In this document: piece by piece, positions 49,794 through 60,912 of the stretch
How positions within the stretch are numbered: position 1 is the stretch's first letter
How the letters are laid out: every line of letters begins with the position of its first letter
NCBI RefSeq assembly: GCF_000801105.2
Contig: NC_079515.1
Coordinates: forward strand, 28,853,407-28,917,406
Direction of reading: 5' to 3'
From: Raphanus sativus
Taxonomy: Eukaryota; Streptophyta; Magnoliopsida; Brassicales; Brassicaceae
Length of the DNA stretch: 64,000 bases
Notes under the pieces: generated by a model
The model's database searches: none
The model's input: only the letters and a program-made list of their open reading frames with translations
Told to the model about the DNA's origin: nothing
Translations under genes and position numbers: made by a program

Positions 49794-50502
49794 TACAGAA
49801 AGTTGAGTTTTTTCTATTGTTTGTGTTGGTATTTTTCGAGTATTACACTACCACACGCTTCATTCATTTTGTTTTCAAAGAAATACATTTTTGGTAAGCA
49901 TTTGTCTTTTACTTATTCGTTTTCTTCTCAAATAACTTTGAAATGGAGAATAAGGGTGGACAAATAAATCGAACTCGAAAACCCAAACCAAACACAATCC
50001 GATAAAAATGAATTTGGACTGATTTGAATCCGATAAAAATACCGAATAGATCTTGTTTTATGGTATTTCGAGTTATATACTGAATCCGAACCTAAATAGA
50101 TATATGATAGAATCCAAAACATTCAAAATCCATAAAATAATTTGTATCAAACATGATCTCAATTTCTAATATGTATCCAAAATATACTAAGATACTATTA
50201 AACATCTAAAATAATTATATATTACATGAATAATTCACTTAAATACTTAGCTTAATATATATTGGTATTTGTTTAATATTAATTTCTGTGTTTAATATTA
50301 ATTTTTTGTGTTTAATATTAATTTTGTAGTTTTTATTAATTGTCTTCTTTAGTGCATGTCTAATTTCTTGCCATTGAATTTTCTGTTTCAGAGTTTCAGG
50401 CTTATCATCTTGATGATTGAAGGCTGAATGTTGATTGTTGAAGGTGACAACTGAAGCTTGAAGTTTTTAGATTTTGGTTTTGTTTTCATGGGATAATGTT
50501 TC
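49794..50502. repeat. AT-rich DNA with a degenerate CCGAT/CCGAA tract
   Basis: Around 49960-50130 the words AATCCGATAAAAAT, ACCGAAT and AATCCGAACC recur, the same type of tract as at 62360-62530 in the other orientation. The sequence TTAATATTAATTTT recurs three times near 50270-50330. No gene is seen. Confidence 0.4.
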
Positions 50503-50670
50503 TTTGTGCTAGCAATGGAAGGATTGTCAAGACTGCTAAGATCTAGATACGAGACTGGTGTCATTGCTTATCATCCGAGAACTGAGCAGCTTAGGATTTC
50601 TCATCTCATGTTTGCAGATGACGTCATGATTTTCTTTATGGCAGCAGTAACAGCCTGCACGGGATTTGGC
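50503..50670 (+). pseudogene. LINE reverse transcriptase fragment
   Basis: The plus strand reads FVLAMEGLSRLLRSRYETG, then RISHLMFADDVMIFF, which holds the FADD catalytic box of LINE reverse transcriptases, and after a frameshift SSNSLHGI. Both ends stop abruptly. Fragment only. Confidence 0.75.
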
Positions 50671-50749
50671 TAGACGTATCTCTCCAAACCTATCGACACT
50701 TGCTGAATGGTAATGTAAAATCTCAAGAACCGTCCACTAAACATAAGTT

Positions 50750-51000
50750 ATGTAAGCACACCACTTGTGAACAATTATTATCTAGAGACGGTGGCACGGT
50801 AGGAGCTGTTGTATTTGATGAGAAGAACATTTGACATTCTCCATATGCATGTTTGATTATTTCTGGTGGATCCTTATCAATTCTTTTGAATAGTTTATCA
50901 TGTCTAGCTTTCTAGAGATACCAAATTATTCAATGATAAAGATTTTTATCTAGCTCTGGATCTTCAATATTGTTTTCCGCCAAAAGAATTAATCCATATT
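50750..51000 (-). pseudogene. LINE fragment, opposite strand
   Basis: The minus strand reads KARHDKLFKRIDKDPPEII and KHAYGECQMFFSSN after a stop-interrupted LDKNLYH and IIWYL. This resembles the WKARNDKLF-type linker before the RNase H domain of Brassicaceae LINEs. It is oriented against the fragment at 50503, so the two come from different insertions or from an inversion. Confidence 0.5.
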
Positions 51001-51386
51001 GATGTAAATATTCGAACAGGAAAAATGCCTGGTAAGGCTCATGCGTGTAAGGCTTGGAGGCGGAGAATTCAACATCAGGCTCCCAAATATCTGAAATAGT
51101 TATTATCACATCGCATATGATGACATGTAAGATTTCTTGTTACTGCTACATGTCATGTTACCAACTACCAAATAAAATAGCACATCAGTAAAGAAACCTT
51201 AATTTTCCAAACGAAAGCTTGAAACTCAGTGATATTGAACTCCATGAATACAACATCAGATTCATACTTTAGGATATTTCTAGCAACCAAGTATACTGAC
51301 CACTTTTTTTAGAACTCTAAAAATTTGTATCTCAATGGGCTACATGTCTTGATAAAAGATGTTCCATCACTTGTTTCTCTGTTTAT

Positions 51387-51833
51387 TTGGGCATGTCTTT
51401 GACCAGTTGTAAGTGTAAGAAGAAACATACAGTGAGTTGTAGAAGCATGGAAGCAGAGTATTGCAGCTTGGTATTAGTTACTTGTGAGCTTAATTGGCTA
51501 CAACAACTACTGAATGATTTGAAAATTGATGTACGAAACACTGCAAAGCTATTCGACGATAATAAGTCTACTATTTATATAGCTACTAACCCTATCGTAC
51601 TAACACATCAAAATTGATTGTCATATAATACCAGATCTAGCTAATAATAGTTTTTTTAGTTGATCAAAAAAAAGTTGATAAAAAAGCCAATAATAATTTT
51701 CTGAAGTTTATTCATGTATCTAGTAATGATCGACATGTGGATATTCTCACTAAACTACTACATTCTAGTTCTTTTCGTTCCATTCTCTACCGTGTGTCAG
51801 TGTCAAGCCTCTTTACTCCAGCTTCGGATTGAG
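51387..51833 (+). pseudogene. Ty1/copia RNase H relic
   Basis: The frame at 51387-51617 reads KKKHTVSCRSMEAEYCSLVL, LNWLQQLLNDLKI and LFDDNKSTIYIATNP, the copia RNase H with the catalytic Glu in MEAEY and the Asp in DDNK. After a stop-rich patch, FSEVYSC-like and HVSSNDRHVDILTKLLHSSS (about 51715-51775) give the C-terminus. LTRs were not identified. Confidence 0.75.
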
Positions 51834-52331
51834 TTTCAGAAGCTTGAGGAAAGGCGTATTAGATGATACATACTTGTGGAGCTATACTTTCTACTATACC
51901 CCAGTTTATACTCAGTTTATATTTAATAACAGAGCTGGCTTTGAAAGTAAGCGAAGGAACGAAACAGATGTTTCCGGCTGCCCAATAATAAATAAATATT
52001 TCAGCCACAGTTAACAGATTAGTCTCTTAGACTAATATTATTGTAGTCGTCTGTCTGTTTCTTAAGGTGGAGAGACCCACGAAAAACACAAAAACCAAAA
52101 GCAGAAGTCGTTAGTTAAAGAGCATCCTTGTTGTGTTTTTAACTGTTCGCGGACTTTACTGACACGTATCGGTCTGCGATTGGTTCGTTTTTTTTAATTC
52201 GGACAAAAGCAGAAAAAAAAAAAAAAAAAAATAAGGCCTTTACCGATAATAATGCCCTTAGTTGAGTTGGTTGTGGTTTCTATCATCAAGAGTAGAGGTC
52301 ATGAGCTTGAGTTCTTGTCGCATAAATAAAA
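51834..52331. other. Spacer left of the nested Helitrons
   Basis: No gene is seen. An A19 run lies at about 52213-52231. Confidence 0.4.
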
Positions 52332-54544
52332 CTAGACTTTGACCCGCGCGCCCGCGCGGATGTTCATTTTCAGTTTAAAATATTATAATATATATTTATT
52401 TTAGGTTATATAATTGTGATATTAAGTTTCTTATATTATATAGCGCTATAAAAAATTGTCAATGGTGAATTACATTAGTTATTTATATCTAAATGATCAA
52501 AACATATTTTTGTTAATCATATAGTTTATCTGTGGTAGTTTGTTAATTTTATAGCCAAACAACAAAAATTTGACAATTTTTTTATCAAAATCGGTTTGTT
52601 CTCATTCACATGAATTAAATATTTTGTTTTAGTATTTATTAATTCATAAGTTAATATTAGATTATTAACAATATTAGGTTAAAGATCATATACAGGTTGA
52701 CAGAATTTATGTATATCAGTAAATTCGAATTCCAATTTCAAACAATATGTTAATATTTTATTATGTATTTAGTTAATATACATAATTAAAGCAAATGATA
52801 TTATTAGTAAATGGATTTTTTAATTGCTGGTGATAGACATGTTAAAAGAAATGTTGAATAAGAAAGGCCCATCTAGATGTGTAACAACTTTGATCCAACT
52901 ATTTTACTCAGAAAAAAAAAAGTTAGACGATAAAAAATAACCATTCACATCGAAAAAGAAGACTCTAGGGTTGCAAGAAAACACAGAAAATATAATTATA
53001 TTTAATATTTATTATCAACTTAAAACCTTAAATATGCTAAATAATTAAGATTCTCAAAGATTTAAGGAATATTTGATTACTTAACATTTTTGAATTAACA
53101 TCGGATTTTTTGCTTTAGTTATATGTGGGAATATAAAAGTTACACAATCTTTATAAATCATGATATGCAATAAAAATTCGTCCATGTCAATCACGTTATA
53201 GGTTATTAAAATAAACTTAACCCAAATTGTCAACAAAAAAAACGTAATGGGCTGGAGGTGAGTTTTGCGTAAAAATGATTTGGATTAATTAGAAATATCT
53301 TTAATTAAATCAGTTGCATAACATCGTAAATAATGAATAGAAGTCAGGGTTATTTCCCAATCTATCTTATTAAAACATGAACATTACAACTTTTTCTAGG
53401 TAGATTTTTTAAAAGTGGACTTCATATATTAAAATTAAATGTCTCATTCTTTATATATAATACATACCATAGTCTAACTTTGCATTGATGTATTTCCTTA
53501 AATATAGTTCTTCTTTTTGTCCATATTCCATATACGATTTTTACATTTATTACATGTCGATTTAAATAAGATATATACTAAGAATACTAAATATATTAAT
53601 CGTTCTATAATTACCCTATACAATTCATTTTAAATTGATCAGTATACTTTCATTGGTCATATTAATTTTATTAGTACGAATAACATTAGGTAGATAAGTC
53701 ATAGACACATACATAAAGATATACATAAAGATATGACTATTCTTATAACTACGTTGGGCCTAATTTACTTTCTAAAACAAATAACACATAGCTTCATATA
53801 TTGTATAGAATATAGTAATATTGTATAGTATTATACTTATACAATAATACTAAAAACAAACCAAACTGAAATATAATATATATCGAAAATGCTTTGAACC
53901 ATTACACACAAAATATATTAGAACTCAAAGATAAAATTCACTTTGAAATTACATAATAATTATTTTTAAAAAATTAAATTTCGTAATGTACAAAAAACAT
54001 AAGTTTTATATAAAATTTTGTGTTACAATAAAAAGACACAACTCGCGCTTGCAAAATGTTATTTTTACATACGAAAGACATTTTTGATATAGTTCTTTAA
54101 ACACAAAATTTAATTATACAAACTCGATACTACATAAAACTAAACAATATATAATACATTTTAAAAATAAAACCCGTGCGGATGTGCATATGTTTATATA
54201 ATATATAAATATATTATGTTATGCATATTTTCATATAAATAATACCCCAATGTAAGTTTTGTATGATAAATGTTGAAAATACAAAATATATAGCACTATA
54301 TATTTTAAATAATACAGAAAAAATCTACTTTACGTTATCATAAAATTTAAAAATCAAATTTAGTAATTAAACACATTGCTTATTTAAACACATTAGTACA
54401 CATTGTTATTTATCAAAATTTTTTATATTAATACATATTGGCGATCATGTATAACATTTAGTAAAAACAAAGATAAAAACAAAATGACTCCCGCTCGGTC
54501 GAGCGGGTAATGATCTAGTTGTACTTCACTTTTAATAGGATAGA
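52332..54544 (-). mobile_element. Non-autonomous Helitron 4, split by a nested Helitron
   Basis: The minus-strand 5' end TCTATCCTATTAAAAGTG starts at 54544 and the 3' end is a hairpin (CCGCGCG, GG, CGCGCGG) followed by GTCAAAGTCTAG, ending at 52332. It is flanked by A and T as expected. Without the insert at 53361-54518 it would be about 1.05 kb. The nested element sits only 26 bp from the 5' end. No coding capacity. Confidence 0.82.
53361..54518 (+). mobile_element. Non-autonomous Helitron 5, nested in Helitron 4
   Basis: The plus strand starts TCTATCTTATTAAAAC at 53361, after an A, and ends with a hairpin (CCCGCTCG, GT, CGAGCGGG) followed by TAATGATCTAG at 54518, before a T. That places it precisely between A and T of the host Helitron. 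It is 1158 bp, AT-rich, non-coding, and lies in the opposite orientation to its host. Confidence 0.82.
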
Positions 54545-54939
54545 TGTTCTTTTTTTCTCTCTTAAATATGTCAATTTATAGGTCTAATATATTATTTTTT
54601 TCCCAGCTCATAAAATAATAGGATCGGCATTGCTTGTATATAAACGCTCAACCACATGTACATTCATCTCTTTTTTTTCTTTTTGGTGCAAATGTTAAAA
54701 TTTATATCACTTTTTTTAGTTTACATAGCTGTTGCAAAAGCAAAAGACCGCAAGCTGGCTAACTATAAAGTTCAATAAAACAGAAAGAAAGCTGGAGCAA
54801 GGAAGGAGAAGAGCCATTTGTTGCAGGGAAGGAGAGGAGCCTGTCACGCATAGACCTGTCCATTGAAGCAAAGCAGGATGCCCGAGTTGCTGAGATGCCC
54901 CTGATGATCCTAGCATCCGCTCACTCATTCATCTCTAAG
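54545..54939. other. Spacer right of the nested Helitrons
   Basis: No recognised gene. A 70-codon minus-strand frame at 54716-54928 follows the broken mobile-domain gene but matches no family that I know; it may be its scrambled 3' part. Confidence 0.4.
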
Positions 54940-55248
54940 TTAATGAAGAAATCTTTTTAAGTTCTTGAGTCTCTTTCTCTCAATAGGTCTCCATCTCTCA
55001 ATCAGAGCTATTATTAGAGCATAGTCAAGCTGCCTAAACGCAACCTTGTACACGTCGTATAACCCCCAAACTCCATCAACAAAACGCAGCAACGGAAAAA
55101 AAAAAGAAGGAAAGAAGACATTTGAATGAAAAACAGAGGAGGAAGAAACTAGAGAGCCTCCCGGTCCAACAGAAGTTTCGGCTCCTTCCACGAAACGCTT
55201 AACCAGTTGTGATCCTTCTAGTGTGTCGGAGGCTTTGGTCTTCTCCAT
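54940..55248 (-). pseudogene. Truncated plant mobile domain gene (PP7L/MAIL3 position)
   Basis: A minus-strand frame of 102 codons starts MEKTKASDTLEGSQLVKRFV and reaches GVWGLYDVYKV, QLDYALIIALIERWRP, the opening signature of the plant mobile domain (PMD) of MAIN-like proteins. Just behind ERWRP, where the family goes on for hundreds of residues, the frame turns into unrelated basic residues and stops. In Arabidopsis At1g48120 (PP7L/MAIL3, a PMD protein with a phosphatase domain) is next to PER1, so this is probably the decayed orthologue. A mobile-element PMD copy is the alternative. Confidence 0.6.
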
Positions 55249-55467
55249 TTGACGACACCGTTTCCGTCAGAAAATTTTCCATTAGTCCATCAGCTATAAT
55301 CTCGGCCCAAATGGAACTGTAAACTCAAACTTTTGTCGATTATTATACGAGATCGAGTACAAGTGATACAAATATTCGAGTCCCTAGCTAGAAAATATTA
55401 AATAATCGTCCGCGTTCGAAGTTTTCTCGAAACGTAAAAGAGTTGTTTTATTCGAAGATCATACAAG

Positions 55468-55603
55468 ACACGTCCATACGTGGCGCGAAGCCAAGTTGTG
55501 AGAACGCCACGTGCTACTCTTTTGCATGCATCCCGTTTGAACATCAAGATTCTTTTTCTGACTTTGATTTCTGCACCTATAAGTTTATGTGATCTCTATT
55601 TAA
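55468..55603 (+). promoter_or_regulatory. PER1 promoter with ABRE, G-box, RY and TATA elements
   Basis: ACACGTCC (55468), TACGTGGC (55477-55484) and CCACGTGC (55507-55514) are ACGT-core ABRE/G-box sites, and GCATGCAT at 55524-55531 is an RY element. A TATA-like CTATTTAA lies at 55596-55603, about 70 bp before the start codon. ABRE plus RY is the usual signature of seed-maturation promoters controlled by bZIP (ABI5-type) and B3 (ABI3/FUS3-type) factors, consistent with the known seed expression of PER1. Confidence 0.7.
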
Positions 55604-55668
55604 CCGAACATCAACTCACCTTTATCCATCGATACACACATTTTCATTTCGATAACAAGAAAAAGAAA

Positions 55669-56648
55669 ATGCCAGGGATCACACTAGGAGACACGGTGCC
55701 AAACCTAGAGGTGGAGACGACACACAAGAACTTCAAGCTCCATGACTACTTCTCCGATTCTTGGACCGTCCTCTTCTCTCACCCTGGTATATAGAAAGTC
55801 CTTAGATCTTGACTAACCCGGTCAAGTCTCGTTTTTTCTTCCTAATATATTGAGAATCTCCAACTAATTTGCTCTCTCTTTATTGACGAATGGACTCAAA
55901 GGGGATTTCACGCCTGTATGCACAACCGAACTTGGTGCGATGGGTAAATACGCTCATGAGTTCGAGCAGAGAGGTGTGAAGCTCCTTGGTTTGTCTTGTG
56001 ACGACATACAGTCGCACAAAGATTGGATCCCCGACATTGAGGCATTTACGGTAAGATTTAATTTCATGCATGCATGATGCATATGACATAAAACTAATTA
56101 ATATTTTGATATACCTATTCTATTTTCGTTTTAATTAATTGTAAGTAACATTTTGCTCTTCTTTTATTGCGACATAAACAATTGATATAGCCTGGAAGCA
56201 AAGTGACATACCCAATAATCGCTGACCCGAACAAAGAGATCATCCCTCAGCTTAACATGATCGATTCTATTGAGAACGGTCCCTCTCGTGCCCTTCATAT
56301 AGTTGGCCCCGATTGTAAGGTAAATGATCATATGTCATAATTTCATTCTCATCTATTTTTGCATGTATATATGATTTATTATGAATTTTTATATAGATAA
56401 AGTTGAGTTTCTTGTATCCGTCCACCACGGGGCGCAACATGGACGAAGTGTTGAGGGCTTTAGACTCATTGTTGATGGCGGCCAAACATCAGAACAAGAT
56501 CGCCACTCCGGTTAACTGGAGACCGGATGAACCGGTTGTTATCTCACCAGCTGTGTCAGACGAAGAGGCAAAGAAGTTGTTTCCTAAGGGTTTCAAGACT
56601 GCCGAACTTCCTTCCAAAAAAGGCTACCTACGTGTGGCCGATGTATGA
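55669..56648 (+). CDS. PER1: 1-Cys peroxiredoxin
   Basis: Four exons, 55669-55786, 55902-56050, 56191-56319 and 56397-56648, join in frame to 215 residues. 1-Cys peroxiredoxins reduce hydrogen peroxide and organic peroxides; the plant form accumulates in the nucleus and cytosol of embryo and aleurone of maturing, dormant seeds. The peroxidatic cysteine is Cys46 in [11 protein letters not shown]. Also seen: [17 protein letters not shown], the [11 protein letters not shown] strand, [12 protein letters not shown] with the conserved Arg, and the long C-terminal domain ending KGYLRVADV that marks the 1-Cys (Prx6) group. No second resolving cysteine in the 2-Cys position. The length equals that in Arabidopsis (216, At1g48130, from memory). 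The Arabidopsis tail is slightly different. Confidence 0.95.
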
Positions 56649-57479
56649 TGTATCTTGAAAAAAAGAAAGAAACTAGCATGTCGTATAAGTGTATTGTATA
56701 ATAATGTTTACAATGGGTTGACAAAAAATATAAAAACTACGTTTGTAACGTATCGTGTGTTGTACTCGGGAGGTTATAACCTTATATTAATAGAAATAAT
56801 GTATGTTTTATAAAGTGGTGTGCTACAACGTCTTACCGGTCTAAACGTGGTGTTTGACAAAAAAAAAGAAAAAAAGGATGCAAAAGTATTAATCACAAAC
56901 CCATCAAAAGTGTTGCAATTGCCAAATCAATAACTTGAAAAATAAAAAGGTATTTTGAGTCTGCCGACATCATAAGCAATGAAATCACAGAAAAAAAAAG
57001 AACCTATCAAAGGATGAACTGGACAGATAATTAGAGAAGATAGAAAGAGATGAACGTATATCATATTACAGTAACAAACATAGAAGTCTAAACATTCAGA
57101 CAGATGATACAACTTGCAAAATAACCTGAACTTCCATATGCATAAGCTCGCTATGTACAACCCACATGACACAATTTGTTGCCCGCACGTGTTCTGGTAA
57201 TTACACTGAACATGAATGCAATTATCGGGGAATAGCTTATCCGGATGAAAGGTTGAAATTGGTGCTGACATAGTTTGATCAAATAAAGAAGTTCAAATCA
57301 AGTTCAAATCATAGTTAGAACAGAAGGTTTGCCATCAACCTCTGGAGTTCGGCCACCTCATTCTTCGTAAGTTATTTGAGAATACAGAAGAGAGTTGATA
57401 GCTCGTAAGTTCGACACCAATTGAGAAGGACCTTACAGATTTACCAAGGTCTTCAAGCTTGACGTCTACAAGCTCGAGA
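56649..57479. other. 3' flank of PER1 and spacer
   Basis: No recognised gene. A 114-codon minus-strand frame at 56927-57271 begins with SAPISTFHPDKLFPDN and is Cys-rich, but it fits no known family and overlaps AT-rich sequence; I do not call it. Confidence 0.4.
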
Positions 57480-57740
57480 CATCTTTTGTAGTTGCAGTGC
57501 CATGATCCTAGAATTCAATGCACTTCAAGCATTATTGGCTCTTTTACTTGTAGTGGATTTATTGGCAAACTTTTGACCCACTATCTTGTCGAGCATCTTC
57601 TCATTTATAATGTGGCATTGAACAAGAATTTTGACCCACTATTGCATTCTGTCGATTTATTGGCAAACCTGTAGTGGATTTATTGGCACTTAGTGCACTG
57701 AATTCCATGATACACGCTCGAGACATCTTAGTCGACAAGT
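57480..57740. repeat. Scrambled short repeats
   Basis: GTAGTGGATTTATTGGCA occurs at about 57552 and again at about 57670, TTTTGACCCACTAT twice, CTCGAGACATCTT twice (57474 and 57717), and CATGAT.CTAGAATTCA appears with an inverted partner GAATTCCATGAT near 57700. It looks like a rearranged piece of the retroelement relic to the right. Confidence 0.55.
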
Positions 57741-57749
57741 CTTAGAGAA

Positions 57750-58260
57750 AAGTTTTTTTTCGCACGATTGTCTTTCTCAGTCTCAGAGACAGTGATCGGC
57801 ACCTAGGCCTTCTCAAGCTGAACGGAGAGCTTGGAAATCTTGTCCTTGGCTGACTTAAGCTTGGAAGTAACTCGTCTATTCTCAGACATGATGCCTCTAA
57901 CATGCTCCATGAACACTTTAGCATCTTCTTTGAACTTATCATATCTCTCTCCAGCTATTCCGACTTTTTCCTCAGATCTGACTCGTAGTCGCCAACCATA
58001 TGATTGATGTAACCCGCATCCAAAATAGAAGTGTTAGATGGTTAGAAATATATAAATCAAATTAAAGGACGTTATGCACTAAACTTACATGGCTCCGGTA
58101 TGCGCCACTTCACGGCATCTTTCCTTTGCAGCCAATTCTTTCATGAAAAATCTCAGCCGGTTCATTGTGATGATTATCAAAGGGAGTCTCTGACGAGTAC
58201 TTGAATATGATCGTGTCCTTTAATGATTTTGGACGATCCTCTTTTTCTTCTTGGACCACT
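57750..58260 (-). pseudogene. Decayed coding sequence, coiled-coil type, probably retroelement-derived
   Basis: On the minus strand one frame reads GERYDKFKEDAKVFMEHVRG, IMSENRRVTSKLKSAKDK and ISKLSVQLEKA, a coiled coil, ending near 57800. After a probable intron (58020-58090) the upstream part reads KELAAKERCREVAHTGAM, and another frame near 58200 gives DRPKSLKDTIIFKYSSETPF. Frameshifts separate the parts. Long proteins with such a C-terminal coiled coil are common among Brassicaceae gag-like or transposon genes. I cannot name the family. Confidence 0.45.
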
Positions 58261-59477
58261 CTATATGAATTTCAGAATTTTTATGCTTGGTTGGATGATT
58301 CATCGAGTCCATAAGTTATATGTGGTAATAACTGATTTAGATAGGGAAAATTCCACCATCAGATCAATGTCAAGAGCTGATGGCTCTATAGAAATGCTAG
58401 CTGCAGATGTAGCGGCATCTTTCTTTTGATTTTGCACCTCTGGATTTGCTAGGATTGGGGCAGGCGCTGGGGGATCGGCATTAAGATAGCATCTACAGCT
58501 TGTGCTGCAATGGAAACATCTGCGGTTGAAACGATTGGTCGTAAATATTTATCTCTTCACTTTACCCATCATTTCTTATTGATGTTTTTTTCTTCAGTTT
58601 GCCTCGTTTTTACGTTAAAAGGCAAAAAGAAAGGAGTCAGTTCAGTGCCGTGTTTCAATAGGGAAAAATTAAACATTCGTTTTCGGCAGAAAAAAATTAT
58701 CAAAAAAAAAAAAGACATTCACTTCGGGTACGTCTCTGAATCAGCTATCTACCAATACTGGAGTTCGACATAATTCTAAAATTCTTGCCATTTCTGCAAC
58801 ATACGCCTTATTGATCTTACAAATAAATAGAGCCGTTGCCAGTGATGGATCTTAGTTAGATGACAACAAATAAAACAGAATTAAGTCAAAAAAAAAAAAA
58901 AAAAAAATAAAACAGAACCCAAAAGTTTTCATTCTTGATGGATGCCAGCGTCATATGATAAAAAAAGTATTTTAGTTTATTAAAATACATTGTAAAAAAT
59001 ATGTGATATATATATATACGAGAATCAGTATAGGACAATTTAATTATTTAAATGTACTGATCTGATTTCTTGTCGAGATAAATTAATTAGATCTAATTTT
59101 AATATTTAATCTTAAGAAAATCCATTTTACAAATTAAAGTTTGATTAATATTAATTTGAATATAATGTGGTGTTATTCGATCAAAGATTTGTAATCTATC
59201 ATATTTTAAATTTTTAAATTAATTTTTACAGTATATCTTGGATTTTGAGTTCACTCATTTATTCATTAGATTCCATAAGTATTGATTTGAAATCAACTGA
59301 AAGTACAAAAAAAATTAAAATCTTTAAAATTTGAATAACATTAGATTTTAAAAACTGAATTTAAATCATTCATTGAATAACATAAGATTTAAAATTAGAA
59401 TTTAATAACAGTAGATTGTGTCTAGATTTAATTCTATAAAATACATCCACGAATAACATCCTTTTTAAAAAAAAATT
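58261..59477. other. Spacer, AT-rich
   Basis: No supported gene. 58261-58520 may continue the decayed gene to the left: minus-strand words such as AATSAASISIEPSALDIDLM. The rest is AT-rich with A-tracts, one of about 20 at 58889. Confidence 0.4.
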
Positions 59478-59942
59478 GGATAAGTATTCTTATATGAGAT
59501 TTTAATTTGAAAAATACACTTTTATTTAACTTTTTTGAAAATTACATTTCTGTATAAGTTAAAAGACTAAATTGTTCAATCTAAATATTTATAGTCATTG
59601 TGATATTTTTTTCATTATATTATTTTATTACTTAATTTAGCAAATTCAACCCAAAAATATATATTATTTTTTTCTTAAATAATACTTTTACATTTTTCTG
59701 ATAAAAAGAAAATCTACAAACATGTTCTCCTTTCTCTTGTTTTCAAAACTAAATTCTGAGATAATAATTACCAAAAAGTTACGAAAAAAAATTCATAGAA
59801 ATTTGGGTATATGTATTTCAGCAAAAATGTATACACGGTGGGTTCTGATGATCTTTCTCATTTTCTATGCAATAGGTCCTTTTCAATACATGCTTAAAAA
59901 TTTTTTTTTTTCTAATTCTTCAAACCAAATTTTATGTAAAAA

Positions 59943-60912
59943 TGTTGTGAACAGCCGTCATTTTATGTTAGAAGAAGAATAGAGAAGAAAACGTATTGAG
60001 GCAAATACCCGTTTAGGGTTTCTTATTAATGATGTGATAATAATTTACAAACCCTTAGACCCATATTTATACAGCCTCAAAAAAACCCGATTTCCTTTTC
60101 CCAATAGAAATAGTAACTTTCCTAAACTGATAATCCAGCTGACTACGTCCGACCCACGAGTGCTGGGCATTTTACTAGTACAACAGAGATTTAAGACACA
60201 CAGATGCAACAAACACCACCTTGACGAAAAATCTCTACAAAACTCCTTATCCCGTCTATCTTCTGGGGGGAACCTCCATTGCTTCTTTAGCATTGGCAAA
60301 CACGGAGCAGATTCAAGCAATGCTTGAACTTCTCCGTTGTAACAGGCTTGGTCAACATGTCAGCTGGATTCTCCGACATATGCACCTTCTCCAATAAGAC
60401 TTCTCCAGAAGCTGCTAACTCCCTTATCTTGTGAAACCTTATACGTATGTGCTTCGTCCTTCCATGATACACTTGATTCTTAGCCAAACATAACGCGCTT
60501 TGGCTATCACAGTGTAGCTGAACACCTTCTTGATCAACACCCAACTCGGATACAAGTCCTTGTACCCACACTGCTTCCTTAGCTGCTTCTCCAAGTGCCA
60601 TGTATTCAGCTTCAGTGGTTGACATCGCTACAATACCTTGTTGTACCGATCTCCAGCAAATAGGTGTTCCTGCAAGAGTAAATACATACCCCGTAGTTGA
60701 CCTGCTATTATCAAGGTCTCCACCATAATCTGAATCCACGAACCCAATAACCGAATCCTGCACTTCTCCACCAAACATAAGCCCATAGTCACTTGTACCT
60801 CGCACGTATCTTAGGATCCACTTCACAGCATCCCAATTCTTCACTACGTCCGACCCACGAGTGCTGGACATTTTACTAGTACAACAGAGATTTAAGACAC
60901 ACAGATGCAACA
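59943..60912 (-). mobile_element. Ty1/copia deletion derivative, 970 bp, with target duplication
   Basis: Read on the minus strand, it starts at 60912 with TGTTGCATCTGTG and ends at 59943 with GGCTGTTCACAACA, the TG...CA ends of an LTR. It is flanked on both sides by AAAAA (59938-59942 and 60913-60917). The 3' LTR is 60211-59943 (269 bp). Only the first ~71 bp of the 5' LTR remain; they are joined directly to the RNase H coding region. Gag, protease, integrase and reverse transcriptase are gone. Confidence 0.82.

Noticed and set aside
56927..57271. Minus-strand Cys-rich frame of 114 codons behind PER1
   Set aside because: No signal peptide, no family, likely in 3' flank; codon use is not convincing.
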